From JAVEVF01 sp034005175 (GTDB taxonomy: Bacteria; Actinomycetota; Coriobacteriia; Anaerosomatales; SLCP01), in the NCBI GenBank assembly GCA_034005175.1, contig JAVEVF010000013.1, positions 1 through 27,397 of the forward strand: a stretch of DNA of 27,397 bases, in the 5' to 3' direction. Numbering within the stretch: position 1 is the stretch's first letter; every line of letters starts with the position of its first letter. The notes below the pieces were generated by a model. That model was given only the letters and a program-made list of their open reading frames with translations, had not been told where the DNA came from and made no database searches. Of the stretch, positions 1 through 8,037 are shown piece by piece. Position numbers and translations under genes: made by a program.

Positions 1-226
1 CCGGATACGCGGCTGTGATCTCGACCTCGCCGCCCTCCAGGTACTTGTAGAAGACCTTCGCGTGCTCACGCTCGTTCTCGGCGGTCTCAATGAACAAGGC
101 CGCAATCTGCTCATTACCTTCCCTCTTGGCGATCGCGGCATAGTATGTGTAACGGTTGCGCGCCTGTGACTCACCAGCAAACGCCTTGAGCAGATTTTCC
201 TCAGTGCGGGTGCCCTTGATGCTCAT
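1..226 (-). CDS. rbr: Rubrerythrin, N-terminal part (runs off the window)
   Basis: This is the first 75 codons of a rubrerythrin, a non-haem di-iron peroxidase that reduces hydrogen peroxide in the cytoplasm of anaerobes. The ferritin-like helices are clear. E19 in AGESQARNRY and E52/H55 in ENEREHA match the di-iron ligands of the family (E20, E53 and H56 in the Desulfovibrio protein). The C-terminal rubredoxin domain lies beyond the window edge, so I cannot say whether it is present. The start is the ATG at 224-226, because a strong AGGAGG (complement of 232-237) lies just upstream. A promoter-like pair and a Fur/PerR-like site lie between this gene and the PerR-type regulator upstream, which fits a peroxide-stress unit. 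Confidence 0.93.
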   Translation of the reverse strand, partial: MSIKGTRTEENLLKAFAGESQARNRYTYYAAIAKREGNEQIAALFIETAENEREHAKVFYKYLEGGEVEITAAYP

Positions 227-267
227 GCAGTCCTCCTGTCGCGATCATCGTGTCATCTTGTGTCTAT

Positions 268-290
268 CTCAGAACGATTATGATATCGGC
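268..290. promoter_or_regulatory. Candidate PerR/Fur-like operator before rubrerythrin
   Basis: An AT-rich island in a GC-rich gap, just downstream of the predicted rubrerythrin transcription start. On the minus strand it contains ATCATAATCGTTCTG, which matches 11 of 15 positions of the core of the classical Fur box. It also carries CGAT and ATCG arms around a six-base centre. PerR and Fur boxes look alike, and the adjacent regulator is PerR-like, so PerR is the natural candidate ligand. The match is imperfect. Confidence 0.35.
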
Positions 291-304
291 CACGGCCACG
301 GCGC

Positions 305-333
305 ATGATACCCTGCCGATGAGTGAAGGACAA
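305..333 (-). promoter_or_regulatory. Predicted vegetative promoter for rubrerythrin
   Basis: Read on the minus strand, TTGTCC (complement of 328-333) and TATCAT (complement of 305-310) are separated by exactly 17 bases. These match the -35 and -10 consensus at 4 of 6 and 5 of 6 positions. Transcription would begin near 298 and give a leader of about 70 bases ahead of the rubrerythrin ATG. The pair lies inside the perR-rbr gap, so rubrerythrin probably has its own promoter. Inferred from sequence only. Confidence 0.55.
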
Positions 334-352
334 ACGCGCCCAGTCTATCAAC

Positions 353-826
353 CTAGTGTCGACGACACTGCGGACACAATCCCCGCAGCTCTACCGATGC
401 TCGGTTCAGCCGCCATCCGGCAACGTGCGACTCATTGGCCGAGACACCATGCAAGACGCGCTTCGCATGTTCATTGAGCTCGACATCGACCATACGTCCG
501 CATGAATCACACACAGCATGGCTGTGAGGTGAGAGGTCCGCGTCAAAACGAGAACGCCCATCGGCGCCCTTGAAGCGCATGATGAGCCCTGCGTCGACAA
601 GCAGGTTGAGATTCTGGTAGACGGTCGCTACTCCGATGTCACTGCCTTTGCTGCGCAGGGATGCCGTGATCTCCTCCGCATTCGGGTGTTGGTCCGTAGA
701 TCGCAGGTACGAAAGGAGCTGGCAGCGTGCCTTTGTGGGGCGCAGACTCTGCGCTCTGAGAAGAGCTGCTACGTCGTGATCGCACCCATCTATCATGCGC
801 GCCGCGTTTGCTGATGCCGGTTCCAT
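353..826 (-). CDS. perR: Fur-superfamily peroxide regulator, PerR type
   Basis: A 157-residue Fur-family repressor. The N-terminal winged helix includes ATVYQNLNLLVDAGLI (about residues 67-82), and a metal-binding dimerisation domain follows. The PerR regulatory metal site is complete: H47, D95, H101, H103 and D114 match Bacillus H37, D85, H91, H93 and D104 at a constant offset of 10. The aspartate at the last position favours PerR over Fur. Structural zinc is held by C106/C109 and C151/C154. In PerR, iron-catalysed oxidation of the two regulatory histidines releases the repressor from DNA. I chose the ATG at 824-826 because GGAG precedes it. Longer starts at 853 and 910 lack a ribosome site. 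Rubrerythrin, a typical PerR target, lies immediately downstream. Confidence 0.85.
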   Translation of the reverse strand: MEPASANAARMIDGCDHDVAALLRAQSLRPTKARCQLLSYLRSTDQHPNAEEITASLRSKGSDIGVATVYQNLNLLVDAGLIMRFKGADGRSRFDADLSPHSHAVCDSCGRMVDVELNEHAKRVLHGVSANESHVAGWRLNRASVELRGLCPQCRRH

Positions 827-932
827 AGCCACTCCAGTGTCCGTTGCAGCCATGCGTAAGACGATAGCAGGAACATCGCAGTCCCGCTCGCTCGGCGATG
901 CGGCGAACACAAGGCCACGCGCGTGGGATGCG

Positions 933-1805
933 CTACCGCACGATCTTGCTTATCGGTAACTCAAGGATGTCCTCCGCACCGGCGGCCTTCAACCGCGGGA
1001 TGAGGACGTTCACGGTGCCCTTCTCGGCGACGGTCGTCACCGAGTAATCCTCACAACCGAAGAGCTTGTTTACCGTCGGGCGCTTCATGGCAGGAAGCTC
1101 CGCCACAACCGTATCGAGCCTGTCATGGGGCACGTTCATCGAGAGCATGACCCTGCCTCGCGCCTCAACCACGCCGAGGAGCAACGTCCGGATCTCCTCG
1201 ATCGCCACGTGCTTGATCGGATCGTTCCACGCCGCATGGCTGGCAAGCAGCCGGGTGGTCGAGGTGAGCACGGTATCGATGATCTTCAAGCCGTTGCGTC
1301 GCAGAGTCGAGCCTGTCTCGGTGAGATCGACGAGCGCGTCCATGAGCTCAGGCACCTTCGCCTCTGTCGCGCCATAGGAGAAGGAAACCTCGACATCGAT
1401 GCCGAGGCCGTCGAAGAACGCTTGGGTCACACGCGGAAACTCAGTTGTGATGCGTGAGCCGGGTTTCACATCGGACGCATCCTCTATCGGCGAGTCCTGC
1501 GGAACCGCCAGGACAAGCTTCACCGCACCAGCACCGGTCTTCGCATACGGGAGCTCGGCCACCTCCACCACGTCTGCCCCCGACTCCGCCACCCAATCAT
1601 GGCCCGAGATTCCAAGGTCGAAGTGACCATCCGCGACATAACCGGGAATCTCCTGCGGCCGCAGGATCTTCACGCGGTCGATGCGGTGGTCTGCGATCGT
1701 GGGATTGTACTGCCGACTCGACCTCTTTATCTCGAGATCGGCTTGAGAGAAAAGCAGCAGCGTCTGTTCCTCTAGGCTGCCTTTTGGCAGAGCTATCGAG
1801 AGCAT
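933..1805 (-). CDS. hisG: ATP phosphoribosyltransferase, long form
   Basis: HisG joins ATP and PRPP to make phosphoribosyl-ATP, the first and feedback-controlled step of histidine synthesis. The 290-residue protein begins MLSIALPKGSLEEQT, typical of the family. It carries the PRPP-binding stretch DLTETGSTLRRNGL around residues 170-185. The length and the last ~75 residues indicate the long form with a C-terminal histidine-binding regulatory domain, which needs no HisZ partner. The start at 1803-1805 is set by AAGGAG six bases upstream. The open frame continues further upstream but overlaps the divergent hydrolase gene and is not used. hisF lies about 5 kb away on the same strand, so the histidine genes are dispersed. 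Confidence 0.95.
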   Translation of the reverse strand: MLSIALPKGSLEEQTLLLFSQADLEIKRSSRQYNPTIADHRIDRVKILRPQEIPGYVADGHFDLGISGHDWVAESGADVVEVAELPYAKTGAGAVKLVLAVPQDSPIEDASDVKPGSRITTEFPRVTQAFFDGLGIDVEVSFSYGATEAKVPELMDALVDLTETGSTLRRNGLKIIDTVLTSTTRLLASHAAWNDPIKHVAIEEIRTLLLGVVEARGRVMLSMNVPHDRLDTVVAELPAMKRPTVNKLFGCEDYSVTTVAEKGTVNVLIPRLKAAGAEDILELPISKIVR

Positions 1806-1956
1806 CGCGTCTCCTTGAGGCTCTAGCGGTGTCCTCCACATCACTCTATCACAACAGCGTGGTCTAGTCGGCAGCGAACTGCCCTGCCTATCGAAGATAT
1901 CCGGTCTGATCTGGGTACGAGTATCGTGTGAACTACATGTCCAGGAGGTGGATGCC

Positions 1957-2592
1957 ATGACGGATCTCTCCCTGCACGCCGGAAGCGTCAACCTTCCAGC
2001 TAGCCTTGAGGTGCCTGCTGACCCCAAAGGCATCATCGTGTTCGCGCACGGTGCCGGCTCGAGCAGGCATAGCCCACGCAATATCGCGGTGGCCGAGTAT
2101 CTGCGCATCACCAACGACTTCGGGACCCTGCTGTTCGACCTGCTCACGCCCATGGAAGACGCCGTCTACCAGAACAGGTTCGACATCGGCTTGCTCACCG
2201 AGAGGCTCGTGGCCGCCTGCCGCTGGGTGCATACGCGCCCTGAGACCAAGGGCGCCAGCCTCGGTCTGTTCGGCGCGAGCACTGGTGCGGCTGCAGCACT
2301 GAAGGCCTCGGTGGTGCTCCCCCATCTGGTCACCAGCGTTGTCTCGCGCGGTGGACGCCCGGATCTCGCAGCCGATGTGCTGCCGCTCGTGACTGCGCCC
2401 ACCCTGCTGATAGTGGGCGGGGCTGACGAGCAGGTGCTCGAACTGAACCGCCAAGCCCTCGCGATGATGCCGGAAGGCATCGGATGGCTCGAAGTCGTGC
2501 CAAGAGCGACACACCTGTTCGAGGAGGGAGGAGCGCTGGAGAACGTGGCCGCGCTCGCTAGGGACTTCTTCGATGCCACATTCGAGACATGA
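1957..2592 (+). CDS. Alpha/beta hydrolase, dienelactone-hydrolase-like
   Basis: A 211-residue single-domain alpha/beta hydrolase. The oxyanion-hole stretch HGAG is at residues 31-34. The nucleophile is S108 in GASTG (GxSxG). The probable acid is D157 in VGGADEQV and the base is H186 in RATHLF. The sequence resembles the dienelactone-hydrolase group, often found alone or fused to phosphoribosyltransferases in actinobacteria. The substrate cannot be told. AGGAGG at 1943-1948 lies eight bases before the ATG at 1957, which fixes the start. The GTG at 1948 overlaps the ribosome site and is unlikely. The gene is divergent from hisG and convergent with purB, so it is probably transcribed alone. Confidence 0.82.
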   Translation: MTDLSLHAGSVNLPASLEVPADPKGIIVFAHGAGSSRHSPRNIAVAEYLRITNDFGTLLFDLLTPMEDAVYQNRFDIGLLTERLVAACRWVHTRPETKGASLGLFGASTGAAAALKASVVLPHLVTSVVSRGGRPDLAADVLPLVTAPTLLIVGGADEQVLELNRQALAMMPEGIGWLEVVPRATHLFEEGGALENVAALARDFFDATFET

Positions 2593-2615
2593 GGGGTGTG
2601 CGAAAGGTACGCCTC

Positions 2616-2638
2616 CGGTGGTATCCAGAGATACACCG
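2616..2638. terminator. Hairpin between convergent hydrolase and purB
   Basis: CGGTG and TATC pair with GATA and CACCG around a CAGA tetraloop, giving nine base pairs with a single bulged G. It lies 24 bases after the hydrolase stop in the gap between two converging genes, where a bidirectional terminator is expected. No clear T-run follows on either strand, so this is only a candidate. Confidence 0.3.
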
Positions 2639-2724
2639 CATGCCGCTTTCGAGCGCGCAGGCCGAGGGCTAGGCACCATCGATTTCCCGCAGCGGATCGC
2701 GACACCCAAGATTGGGCGGACACG

Positions 2725-4062
2725 CTAGAACTCGCAGCTCTCCAGCCGCTCGAACAGCACGTCGATGCGGCCCAGGAACGCCCACGGGTCGAAGATCTCT
2801 TCGAGCTGCTCGGCGGTGAGCGGGCAGGCTGGGTCGGCCTCGAGAAGCTCCCGGTAAGTGGCACCTGCACGCGCTTGCTGGATATCCTCCCAGACAGCCA
2901 TCGCGTTTCGTTGCACGACCGCATAGGCATCCTCGCGCAGCATGCCAGCATCAACAAGCGCGAGCAGCACGCGGCTTGAGTAGATGAGCCCACGCGTGGC
3001 CTCGAGGTTCGCGCGCATGCGCTCGGGATAAAGCACGAGTCCGTCGAGGATCCACTCCAGCTTGCCGAGCAGGTAGTCGAGCGCGATCGTCGAGTCGGCG
3101 AGCACGATGCGCTCGGCGCTCGAATGTGAGATGTCGCGCTCATGCCACAGCGCCACGTTGTCGAAGCCCACCTGCGCGTTCGCCTTCACCACACGCGCGA
3201 GACCGCATACGCGCTCAGCGGTGATGGGGTTGCGCTTGTGCGGCATCGCGCTGGAGCCCTTCTGGCCAACCGCGAACGGCTCCTCGGCTTCGAGGGTGTC
3301 GGACTTCTGGAGCGCGCGGACTTCGGTGGCGATCTCCTCGGCGGTGGCGGCGACGGTGGCAAGCACGGCGAGAAACTGCGCGTGACGGTCACGCGGGATC
3401 ACTTGGGTCGAGAGCGGCTCGGCGGATAGGCCGAGTCTCTCGCACACGAACCTCTCGACAAACGGGGCGATGTTGCTGTAGCTGCCCACCGCGCCCGAGA
3501 TCGCGCCTACAGCGACAACCTCGCGAGTGCGCTCGAGACGGTCAAGCGCGCGCTTCATCGCCCACGCCCAGCGGCCGAACTTCATGCCCATCGTCATCGG
3601 CTCGGCGTGGATTCCGTGGGTGCGGCCCACACACAACATGTCGCGCGTCTCATATGCTCGCCGCTTGCAGATATCGCCGATGCGACGGACGTCGGCGATG
3701 AGGATGTCGATCGCCTGGGTCATCTGGTAGCAAAGCGCCGTGTCACCGAGGTCCGAGGAGGTCATGCCGTAGTGGACCCAGCGGCTCGGCTTGGGCTCGT
3801 CCGGTGCGGTGCCCGCATCGATATGCTCGGCCATGTTCGTGAGAAACGCGATGACGTCGTGGTTAAGCGTCGCCTCGAGTTCGTCGATGCGCTCAACCTC
3901 GAAAGCCGCCCGCTGCCGAATGGTCGCGGCATCCTCGCTCGGAATCACGCCGAGTTCGGCCTGCGCCTCACACGCGAGGACCTCGATCTCTTTCCAGATC
4001 TCGAACTTGTTCTCAAGCTCCCAGATCCGCGCCATCTCGGGGCGGGAGTAACGGGGGATCAT
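2725..4062 (-). CDS. purB: Adenylosuccinate lyase
   Basis: PurB is a fumarase/aspartase-superfamily enzyme of 445 residues. It releases fumarate from SAICAR and from adenylosuccinate, so it acts twice in purine synthesis. The family signature GSSAMPHKRNP, which bears the catalytic loop serine, is intact. Other conserved blocks are HYGMTSSD near residue 97 and GRTHGIHAEP near 145. GAGGA lies upstream of the ATG at 4060-4062. The gene follows citrate synthase by 72 bases on the same strand. That gap holds a looser copy of the motif found before purD and purE, so a separate purine-linked promoter is possible. Confidence 0.97.
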   Translation of the reverse strand: MIPRYSRPEMARIWELENKFEIWKEIEVLACEAQAELGVIPSEDAATIRQRAAFEVERIDELEATLNHDVIAFLTNMAEHIDAGTAPDEPKPSRWVHYGMTSSDLGDTALCYQMTQAIDILIADVRRIGDICKRRAYETRDMLCVGRTHGIHAEPMTMGMKFGRWAWAMKRALDRLERTREVVAVGAISGAVGSYSNIAPFVERFVCERLGLSAEPLSTQVIPRDRHAQFLAVLATVAATAEEIATEVRALQKSDTLEAEEPFAVGQKGSSAMPHKRNPITAERVCGLARVVKANAQVGFDNVALWHERDISHSSAERIVLADSTIALDYLLGKLEWILDGLVLYPERMRANLEATRGLIYSSRVLLALVDAGMLREDAYAVVQRNAMAVWEDIQQARAGATYRELLEADPACPLTAEQLEEIFDPWAFLGRIDVLFERLESCEF

Positions 4063-4106
4063 GGTGCTAGTTCCTCTCGTCGTGGCGTCTCGTGTACAGG
4101 ATATGT

Positions 4107-4119
4107 GATTAGGCGAACG
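4107..4119 (-). promoter_or_regulatory. Loose copy of the pur-gene upstream motif
   Basis: On the minus strand this reads CGTTCGCCTAATC, 45 bases before the purB ATG. The purD and purE upstream elements read GCTTCGCTACAATC at 50 and 51 bases. The TTCGC half and the final AATC/TAATC match, but this copy is one base shorter. It may be a promoter or a shared regulator site, or the likeness may be chance. Confidence 0.3.
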
Positions 4120-4134
4120 TCTTGTTGCTACCCC

Positions 4135-5520
4135 TCAGCGTTCGTTGATGGGCACGTACTCCTTCGGCGTCGAGAGGCTGCGGTACGCAGGACGTATGAC
4201 TCTCCCGCCTCCCGTGATCTCCTCGATGTGATGAGAGCACCACCCCACGATGCGCGAGACCGCAAACAGGGGCGTGAACAGCTCCACGGGGATGCCGAGC
4301 ATGCGGTAGACGAACCCCGAGTAGAAGTCGACGTTGGCGCTAACGCCCTTGTACATCCTTCGTCTGCTGGATATCACCTGCGGGGCAAGCGTCTCGACCT
4401 TCGCGTACAGCGAGAACTCGGCCTCGTGCCCCTTCTCGGCAGCCAGTTGCTCGGCATACTGGCGCAGGATAAGAGCGCGGGGATCGGAGACCGAGTACAC
4501 GGGATGGCCCATCCCGTAGATGAGTCCTGAGCGATCGAACGCCTCCTTGGCAAGCACGCTGCTGAGGTAGGCGGCGATTTCCTCCTCATCGGCCCAGTCT
4601 GTCACTGTTCGCTTCATGTCATCGAACATCTGCACGGCCTTGATGTTCGCACCGCCGTGACGTGGGCCTTTGAGCGAGCCTAGCGCAGCGGCGATCACGG
4701 AGTACGTATCGGTGCCGCTCGATGAGACCACACGCGTCGTGAACGAGGAGTTCGTACCGCCACCGTGCTCGGCATGAAGGATGAGCAGCATGTCGAGGAC
4801 CGCGGCTTCCAGAGCGGTGAACTCGCCATCCGGACGCATCATGAGCAAGAGGTTCTCGGCTGCCGAGAGAGCGGGGTCCGGGCGGTGGATGATGAGGCTG
4901 TCGCGCTTGAAGCGATGCGCCGATGCCTGATACGCGTAGACGGCAAGCATGGGAAAGGTCGAGATGAGACGAACGCTCTGGCGCAACACCTCGGGCACAG
5001 AGGTGTCATCGGGATTCTCATCGAGCGTGTACAGCGCAAGCACGCCGCGCGCCATCGCATTCATGATGTCGCGGCTGGGCATGGGCAAGATGACGTCGTT
5101 GACGAAGTGACGCGGCAATACCCGCTCCGCCGAGAGCAGGTCGACGAATGCCTCGAGCTCGGAGTCTGTGGGCAAAGCGCCGAAGAGCAGCAGGTACGAT
5201 GTCTCCTCGAAACCGTACCGTCGCTCCTCGGCCTGCACCCCTGAGATGAGGTCGGATATCTCAATGCCCCGGTAGAGCAAGCGGCCTGCACATGGTTCGA
5301 AGGACTCACCGCGCTGCTCGTATCCGATCACATCACCGATGTGAGTGAGCCCTGCGAGCACTCCTCGGCCCGAGACGTCACGCAAGCCGCGCTTCACGTC
5401 GTACTTCGCGTAGAGCTCCGGATCGATAGTGCCGGCCTCGCGCGCCATGCGGCTCCAGCGCTCATACAATGCGCCATCTTGCGCGACGCGTGAGATATCC
5501 TCGACATGCTCGCTTCCCAT
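4135..5520 (-). CDS. gltA: Citrate synthase (or 2-methylcitrate synthase)
   Basis: A 461-residue citrate synthase that condenses acetyl-CoA with oxaloacetate at the entry to the TCA cycle. The catalytic elements are visible: the histidine-bearing LHAEHGGG block, the histidine in GPRHGGAN and the aspartate in NVDFYSG. GMGHPVY is also present. Sequence alone cannot exclude activity with propionyl-CoA. I chose the ATG at 5518-5520 because AAGGGA lies nine bases upstream. An in-frame GTG at 5565 would add 15 residues but has no ribosome site and falls within an inverted repeat. The gene is 72 bases upstream of purB on the same strand. Its leader may fold into a long hairpin. Confidence 0.93.
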   Translation of the reverse strand: MGSEHVEDISRVAQDGALYERWSRMAREAGTIDPELYAKYDVKRGLRDVSGRGVLAGLTHIGDVIGYEQRGESFEPCAGRLLYRGIEISDLISGVQAEERRYGFEETSYLLLFGALPTDSELEAFVDLLSAERVLPRHFVNDVILPMPSRDIMNAMARGVLALYTLDENPDDTSVPEVLRQSVRLISTFPMLAVYAYQASAHRFKRDSLIIHRPDPALSAAENLLLMMRPDGEFTALEAAVLDMLLILHAEHGGGTNSSFTTRVVSSSGTDTYSVIAAALGSLKGPRHGGANIKAVQMFDDMKRTVTDWADEEEIAAYLSSVLAKEAFDRSGLIYGMGHPVYSVSDPRALILRQYAEQLAAEKGHEAEFSLYAKVETLAPQVISSRRRMYKGVSANVDFYSGFVYRMLGIPVELFTPLFAVSRIVGWCSHHIEEITGGGRVIRPAYRSLSTPKEYVPINER

Positions 5521-5560
5521 AGGATCCGTCCCTTCGTGTGCCGGCGGCGTTGCGACGTAG

Positions 5561-5619
5561 GACACGCTCGCTCGGCATCCCGATGATAGACGCGGGCTTA
5601 TCCGCGCTTGAGCGTGTCG
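5561..5619 (-). repeat. Nine-base inverted repeat in the citrate synthase leader
   Basis: GACACGCTC (complement of 5611-5619) and GAGCGTGTC (complement of 5561-5569) are perfect inverted arms enclosing 41 bases. An inner GCGG/CCGC pair could extend the fold. A TAGAAT -10-like hexamer lies just upstream (complement of 5629-5634), so the repeat would sit within the 5' leader of the citrate synthase mRNA. Its role is unknown. Confidence 0.4.
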
Positions 5620-5663
5620 GACTTACGGATTCTACCCCACCGTGTCCTGCATACCCGCCGCAG

Positions 5664-7025
5664 TCAGTCCGAACCGCCAACCTCCACGACAATCACAGAT
5701 ACGCTGCGAGCTTCATCGGCGATCGTGTCGAGCAGTGTGTGCGCAATCTCGATGGCGCTTGTCGTACGCTGCTCCAATGTCTCACGCACGGCTCTCTGGA
5801 CAGCATCCGGCGAGCCCACTGGGCCGCACAGGAGCACGAGTCGGTCTCCGGCTAGGAGAAGCTCGTAGCGGTCCTCAACCGATTGGGTGACACCGCTTCC
5901 CAGCGCAGCACGATCGGCGCTGTGCGCGCTTACGCGCCCATCGCGCGAAGAGAGCACCCACATCCCCGCACCTGCGGCCGAGAGCACGCACACGCCCTGG
6001 CCGTCCGCGATCTTTAGCGAGCACAGCGTGGCAGACACCCGCCTGTCACCCGGTTTCGCAGGCTCGACCGTGTGCTCTAGGTAGCCGAGCGCCTCGGCGG
6101 GGCCGATGGCCTGGTTCGCCAGGTCCCCAAGCGCCTCGCGGACCACCCCGGCACTCGCATCCGCCACATCGCCTGGCGTCGTGACAACCGCGGCGGCCAG
6201 GCGACAAGCATCTCCTGGTGAGGCAGCCACCTCAGTGAACGGCATCTCAGCGGCACTGCCCCGTCTTGTGGCCATCGAGATGAGCGCCACCGGCGTGATG
6301 TGTGACGGGATGACCTCCGGAAGCGTTACCACCGCTCCTGAGCGCATCACGCCCTTGATCGCTGTCTCCACAAGCGGCGCAGCCGGAAGTGCTTCGTCTG
6401 CTTTGCCTGCGGCTGCCGATGCCACCTCATCTGCTGGCAAAGACCTGTCCGGCGACTGCGCCGCCTCACGCATCTCGTGAAGGATCGTGCCAAGTATCGC
6501 AGCGGCAGCCTCAAGGATGTCGCGTTCATCCTGTGAGGCCGGCTGGGAGTGAGGCCATTCCACGGTCAGCACACCCAATGTCTCACCTTGTGCACGCACC
6601 GGTAAGACCCCCGTGGCTCGCCTGGAGACATTCGAGCGCCAGCGCGCCACACCCGTCACCGGTGGTGTCGTGCTGGCAGCATGGTGCTCGTCGGCGAGAA
6701 AGATGGAGTGGCCTTCTTCCACCACCTTCGCGACATCAGCAAGCAACTCCAAGGGGCGCGCCGACATATCCCTAGTGAATGCCGCATGCGCCCCAACGGA
6801 GGCCACGGTTCCCAGCTGCAGGCCACCTTCGTTCTCATGCACCGAAGACAGAGTGGCGGCGCTCAGGCGCATGAGGTCGACGACACGGTCCACCGCGCGC
6901 GTGGCGAGATCCTTGTCAGCAGGAGAGTCGGCCACCAATGATGCAAGCGCGCGCAAGACCTCGCCCGCACCGCTGCCAAAGGCGTCGGGCCCGTGCGCAT
7001 CGTCGTGTGGGCGGAGTATTTCCAT
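5664..7025 (-). CDS. GAF domain protein with degenerate SpoIIE/PP2C-like domain
   Basis: A 453-residue soluble protein. Residues 25-185 look like a GAF sensor domain, ending ATGVLPVRAQGETLGVLTVEW. An alanine- and proline-rich linker covers 186-225. Residues 260-450 show the layout of a SpoIIE-type PP2C phosphatase, but the metal sites look worn. A GD occurs at 271-272 where GGDxYD is expected. AGAGM replaces AGHPP at 351-355, and LLCGPVG at 398-404 replaces the LYTDGV block with its metal-binding aspartate. It may therefore be a pseudophosphatase that binds an anti-sigma or anti-anti-sigma partner; none is nearby. The start at 7023-7025 has only a weak GAGACGGG upstream. The phosphatase assignment is by fold pattern only and remains tentative. 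Confidence 0.6.
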   Translation of the reverse strand: MEILRPHDDAHGPDAFGSGAGEVLRALASLVADSPADKDLATRAVDRVVDLMRLSAATLSSVHENEGGLQLGTVASVGAHAAFTRDMSARPLELLADVAKVVEEGHSIFLADEHHAASTTPPVTGVARWRSNVSRRATGVLPVRAQGETLGVLTVEWPHSQPASQDERDILEAAAAILGTILHEMREAAQSPDRSLPADEVASAAAGKADEALPAAPLVETAIKGVMRSGAVVTLPEVIPSHITPVALISMATRRGSAAEMPFTEVAASPGDACRLAAAVVTTPGDVADASAGVVREALGDLANQAIGPAEALGYLEHTVEPAKPGDRRVSATLCSLKIADGQGVCVLSAAGAGMWVLSSRDGRVSAHSADRAALGSGVTQSVEDRYELLLAGDRLVLLCGPVGSPDAVQRAVRETLEQRTTSAIEIAHTLLDTIADEARSVSVIVVEVGGSD

Positions 7026-7114
7026 CCCGTCTCGGCCTGCCGTTTCGTCGGCGATGAGACGTTCTACCTGCTACAAGTGTACACGAACGACGCATCTCTC
7101 CTACTCGTGAGCGC

Positions 7115-7882
7115 CTAGCGTCTCACGGGAATCCCCCGGGCGAGCAGATACGCCTTGACCTCGGCGATGCTCAGCATCCGAAAGTGGAACACCGACGCCG
7201 CTAGGAGCGCCGAAGCCCCGCCCTGCGTCACGCCGTCGTAGAAGTGCTCCAGGATGCCTGCCCCACCAGATGCGATGACGGGAAGTGAAACCGCGTCTGC
7301 GATGGCACGCGTGAAGGCCAGGTCGTAGCCGGCGAGAGTGCCATCGCCATCCATGCTGGTCGGCAAGATCTCACCAGCTCCCAAGGACTCACACGTGCCT
7401 GCCCACTCCACACAATCGAGTCCCGTTGGCTTCTGTCCACCGCTCACCACCACCTCGAAACCCGACGCCATCTCCGGGTTTCTTCGGCCATCGATGGCCA
7501 CGATGATGCGCCCTGACCCAAACGAGTCGGCGGCTTGGCGCACGATCTCGGGGTTTGCCACCGCTGCGCTGCTTATCGAAACCTTGCTGACTCCAGCCTC
7601 GAAGAGCGCTTCCATGTCCGCGAGGTCGCTGATGCCTCCACCTACCGTGAGCGGGATAGTGCCGAGCACCTCAGCAACCGCCTTCGCCCAGTCCAGACGC
7701 GTGGTCCGCCCTTCCACGGTGGCCGCGATGTCAAGAACCGCCACCTCGTCGGCGCCCGAGTCACGGTAATGCACCGCGTTCTGGACTGGATCGCCAGCAT
7801 CGCGCAGATCAAGGAAGTGCACTCCCTTGACGACCCGGCCGTCCTTCATGTCAAGGCACGGGATAATCCTGACGGGTTCCAT
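7115..7882 (-). CDS. hisF: Imidazole glycerol phosphate synthase, cyclase subunit
   Basis: HisF is a 255-residue beta/alpha barrel. With ammonia delivered by HisH, it converts PRFAR into imidazole glycerol phosphate and AICAR. The catalytic aspartates are visible as D11 in PCLD and D131 in VAIDG. LTVGGGI and VIASGGAG bind the two phosphates. The ATG at 7880-7882 has GAGGAGG nearby. A 14-residue upstream extension of the frame has no merit. hisH and the other his genes are not adjacent. AICAR, the by-product, feeds purine synthesis, so hisF, purB, purD and purE in this window are metabolically linked. Confidence 0.96.
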   Translation of the reverse strand: MEPVRIIPCLDMKDGRVVKGVHFLDLRDAGDPVQNAVHYRDSGADEVAVLDIAATVEGRTTRLDWAKAVAEVLGTIPLTVGGGISDLADMEALFEAGVSKVSISSAAVANPEIVRQAADSFGSGRIIVAIDGRRNPEMASGFEVVVSGGQKPTGLDCVEWAGTCESLGAGEILPTSMDGDGTLAGYDLAFTRAIADAVSLPVIASGGAGILEHFYDGVTQGGASALLAASVFHFRMLSIAEVKAYLLARGIPVRR

Positions 7883-7917
7883 GGCGGCTCCTCCTCGCGA
7901 GTTCGACACGCGTCTTG

Positions 7918-7932
7918 CGGGCATTTTACCCG
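7918..7932 (-). promoter_or_regulatory. hisF -10 hexamer inside an inverted repeat
   Basis: On the minus strand TAAAAT (complement of 7923-7928) is a good -10 hexamer and would give a leader of about 34 bases before hisF. It lies inside CGGGTAAAATGCCCG, which has inverted CGGG/CCCG arms, so a repressor could bind across it. No convincing -35 is seen. Confidence 0.4.
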
Positions 7933-8003
7933 ACCACGCCGCGTCAGCAGAACCGTGGGATCACACCATGTCCATCGTCTCCCGTGTCGCTGCCAGATTA
8001 GGC

Positions 8004-8009
8004 TATCAT
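8004..8009 (+). promoter_or_regulatory. Predicted -10 hexamer for the ABC permease operon
   Basis: TATCAT matches the -10 consensus at 5 of 6 positions and would start transcription near 8016. That is close to the ATG at 8020 and favours the ATG at 8038, which has a GGAGG site. No good -35 lies 16-18 bases upstream. Confidence 0.35.
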
Positions 8010-8037
8010 CGGGAACGGCATGACTCACGGAGGCTTG

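Noticed and set aside
288..303. Tandem GGCCAC repeat before rubrerythrin
   Set aside because: Only two units, with no context that suggests function.
933..2153. N-terminal extension of the hisG frame by 116 residues
   Set aside because: It overlaps the divergent hydrolase gene. The ATG at 1805 has a good ribosome site and gives the normal HisG N terminus.
2166..3143. Long minus-strand open frame crossing the hydrolase and purB
   Set aside because: Low-complexity Ser/Arg-rich translation in the shadow of two certain genes; typical of high-GC DNA.
3607..4530. Plus-strand frame of about 307 codons opposite purB and citrate synthase
   Set aside because: Antisense shadow; no domain and no ribosome site.
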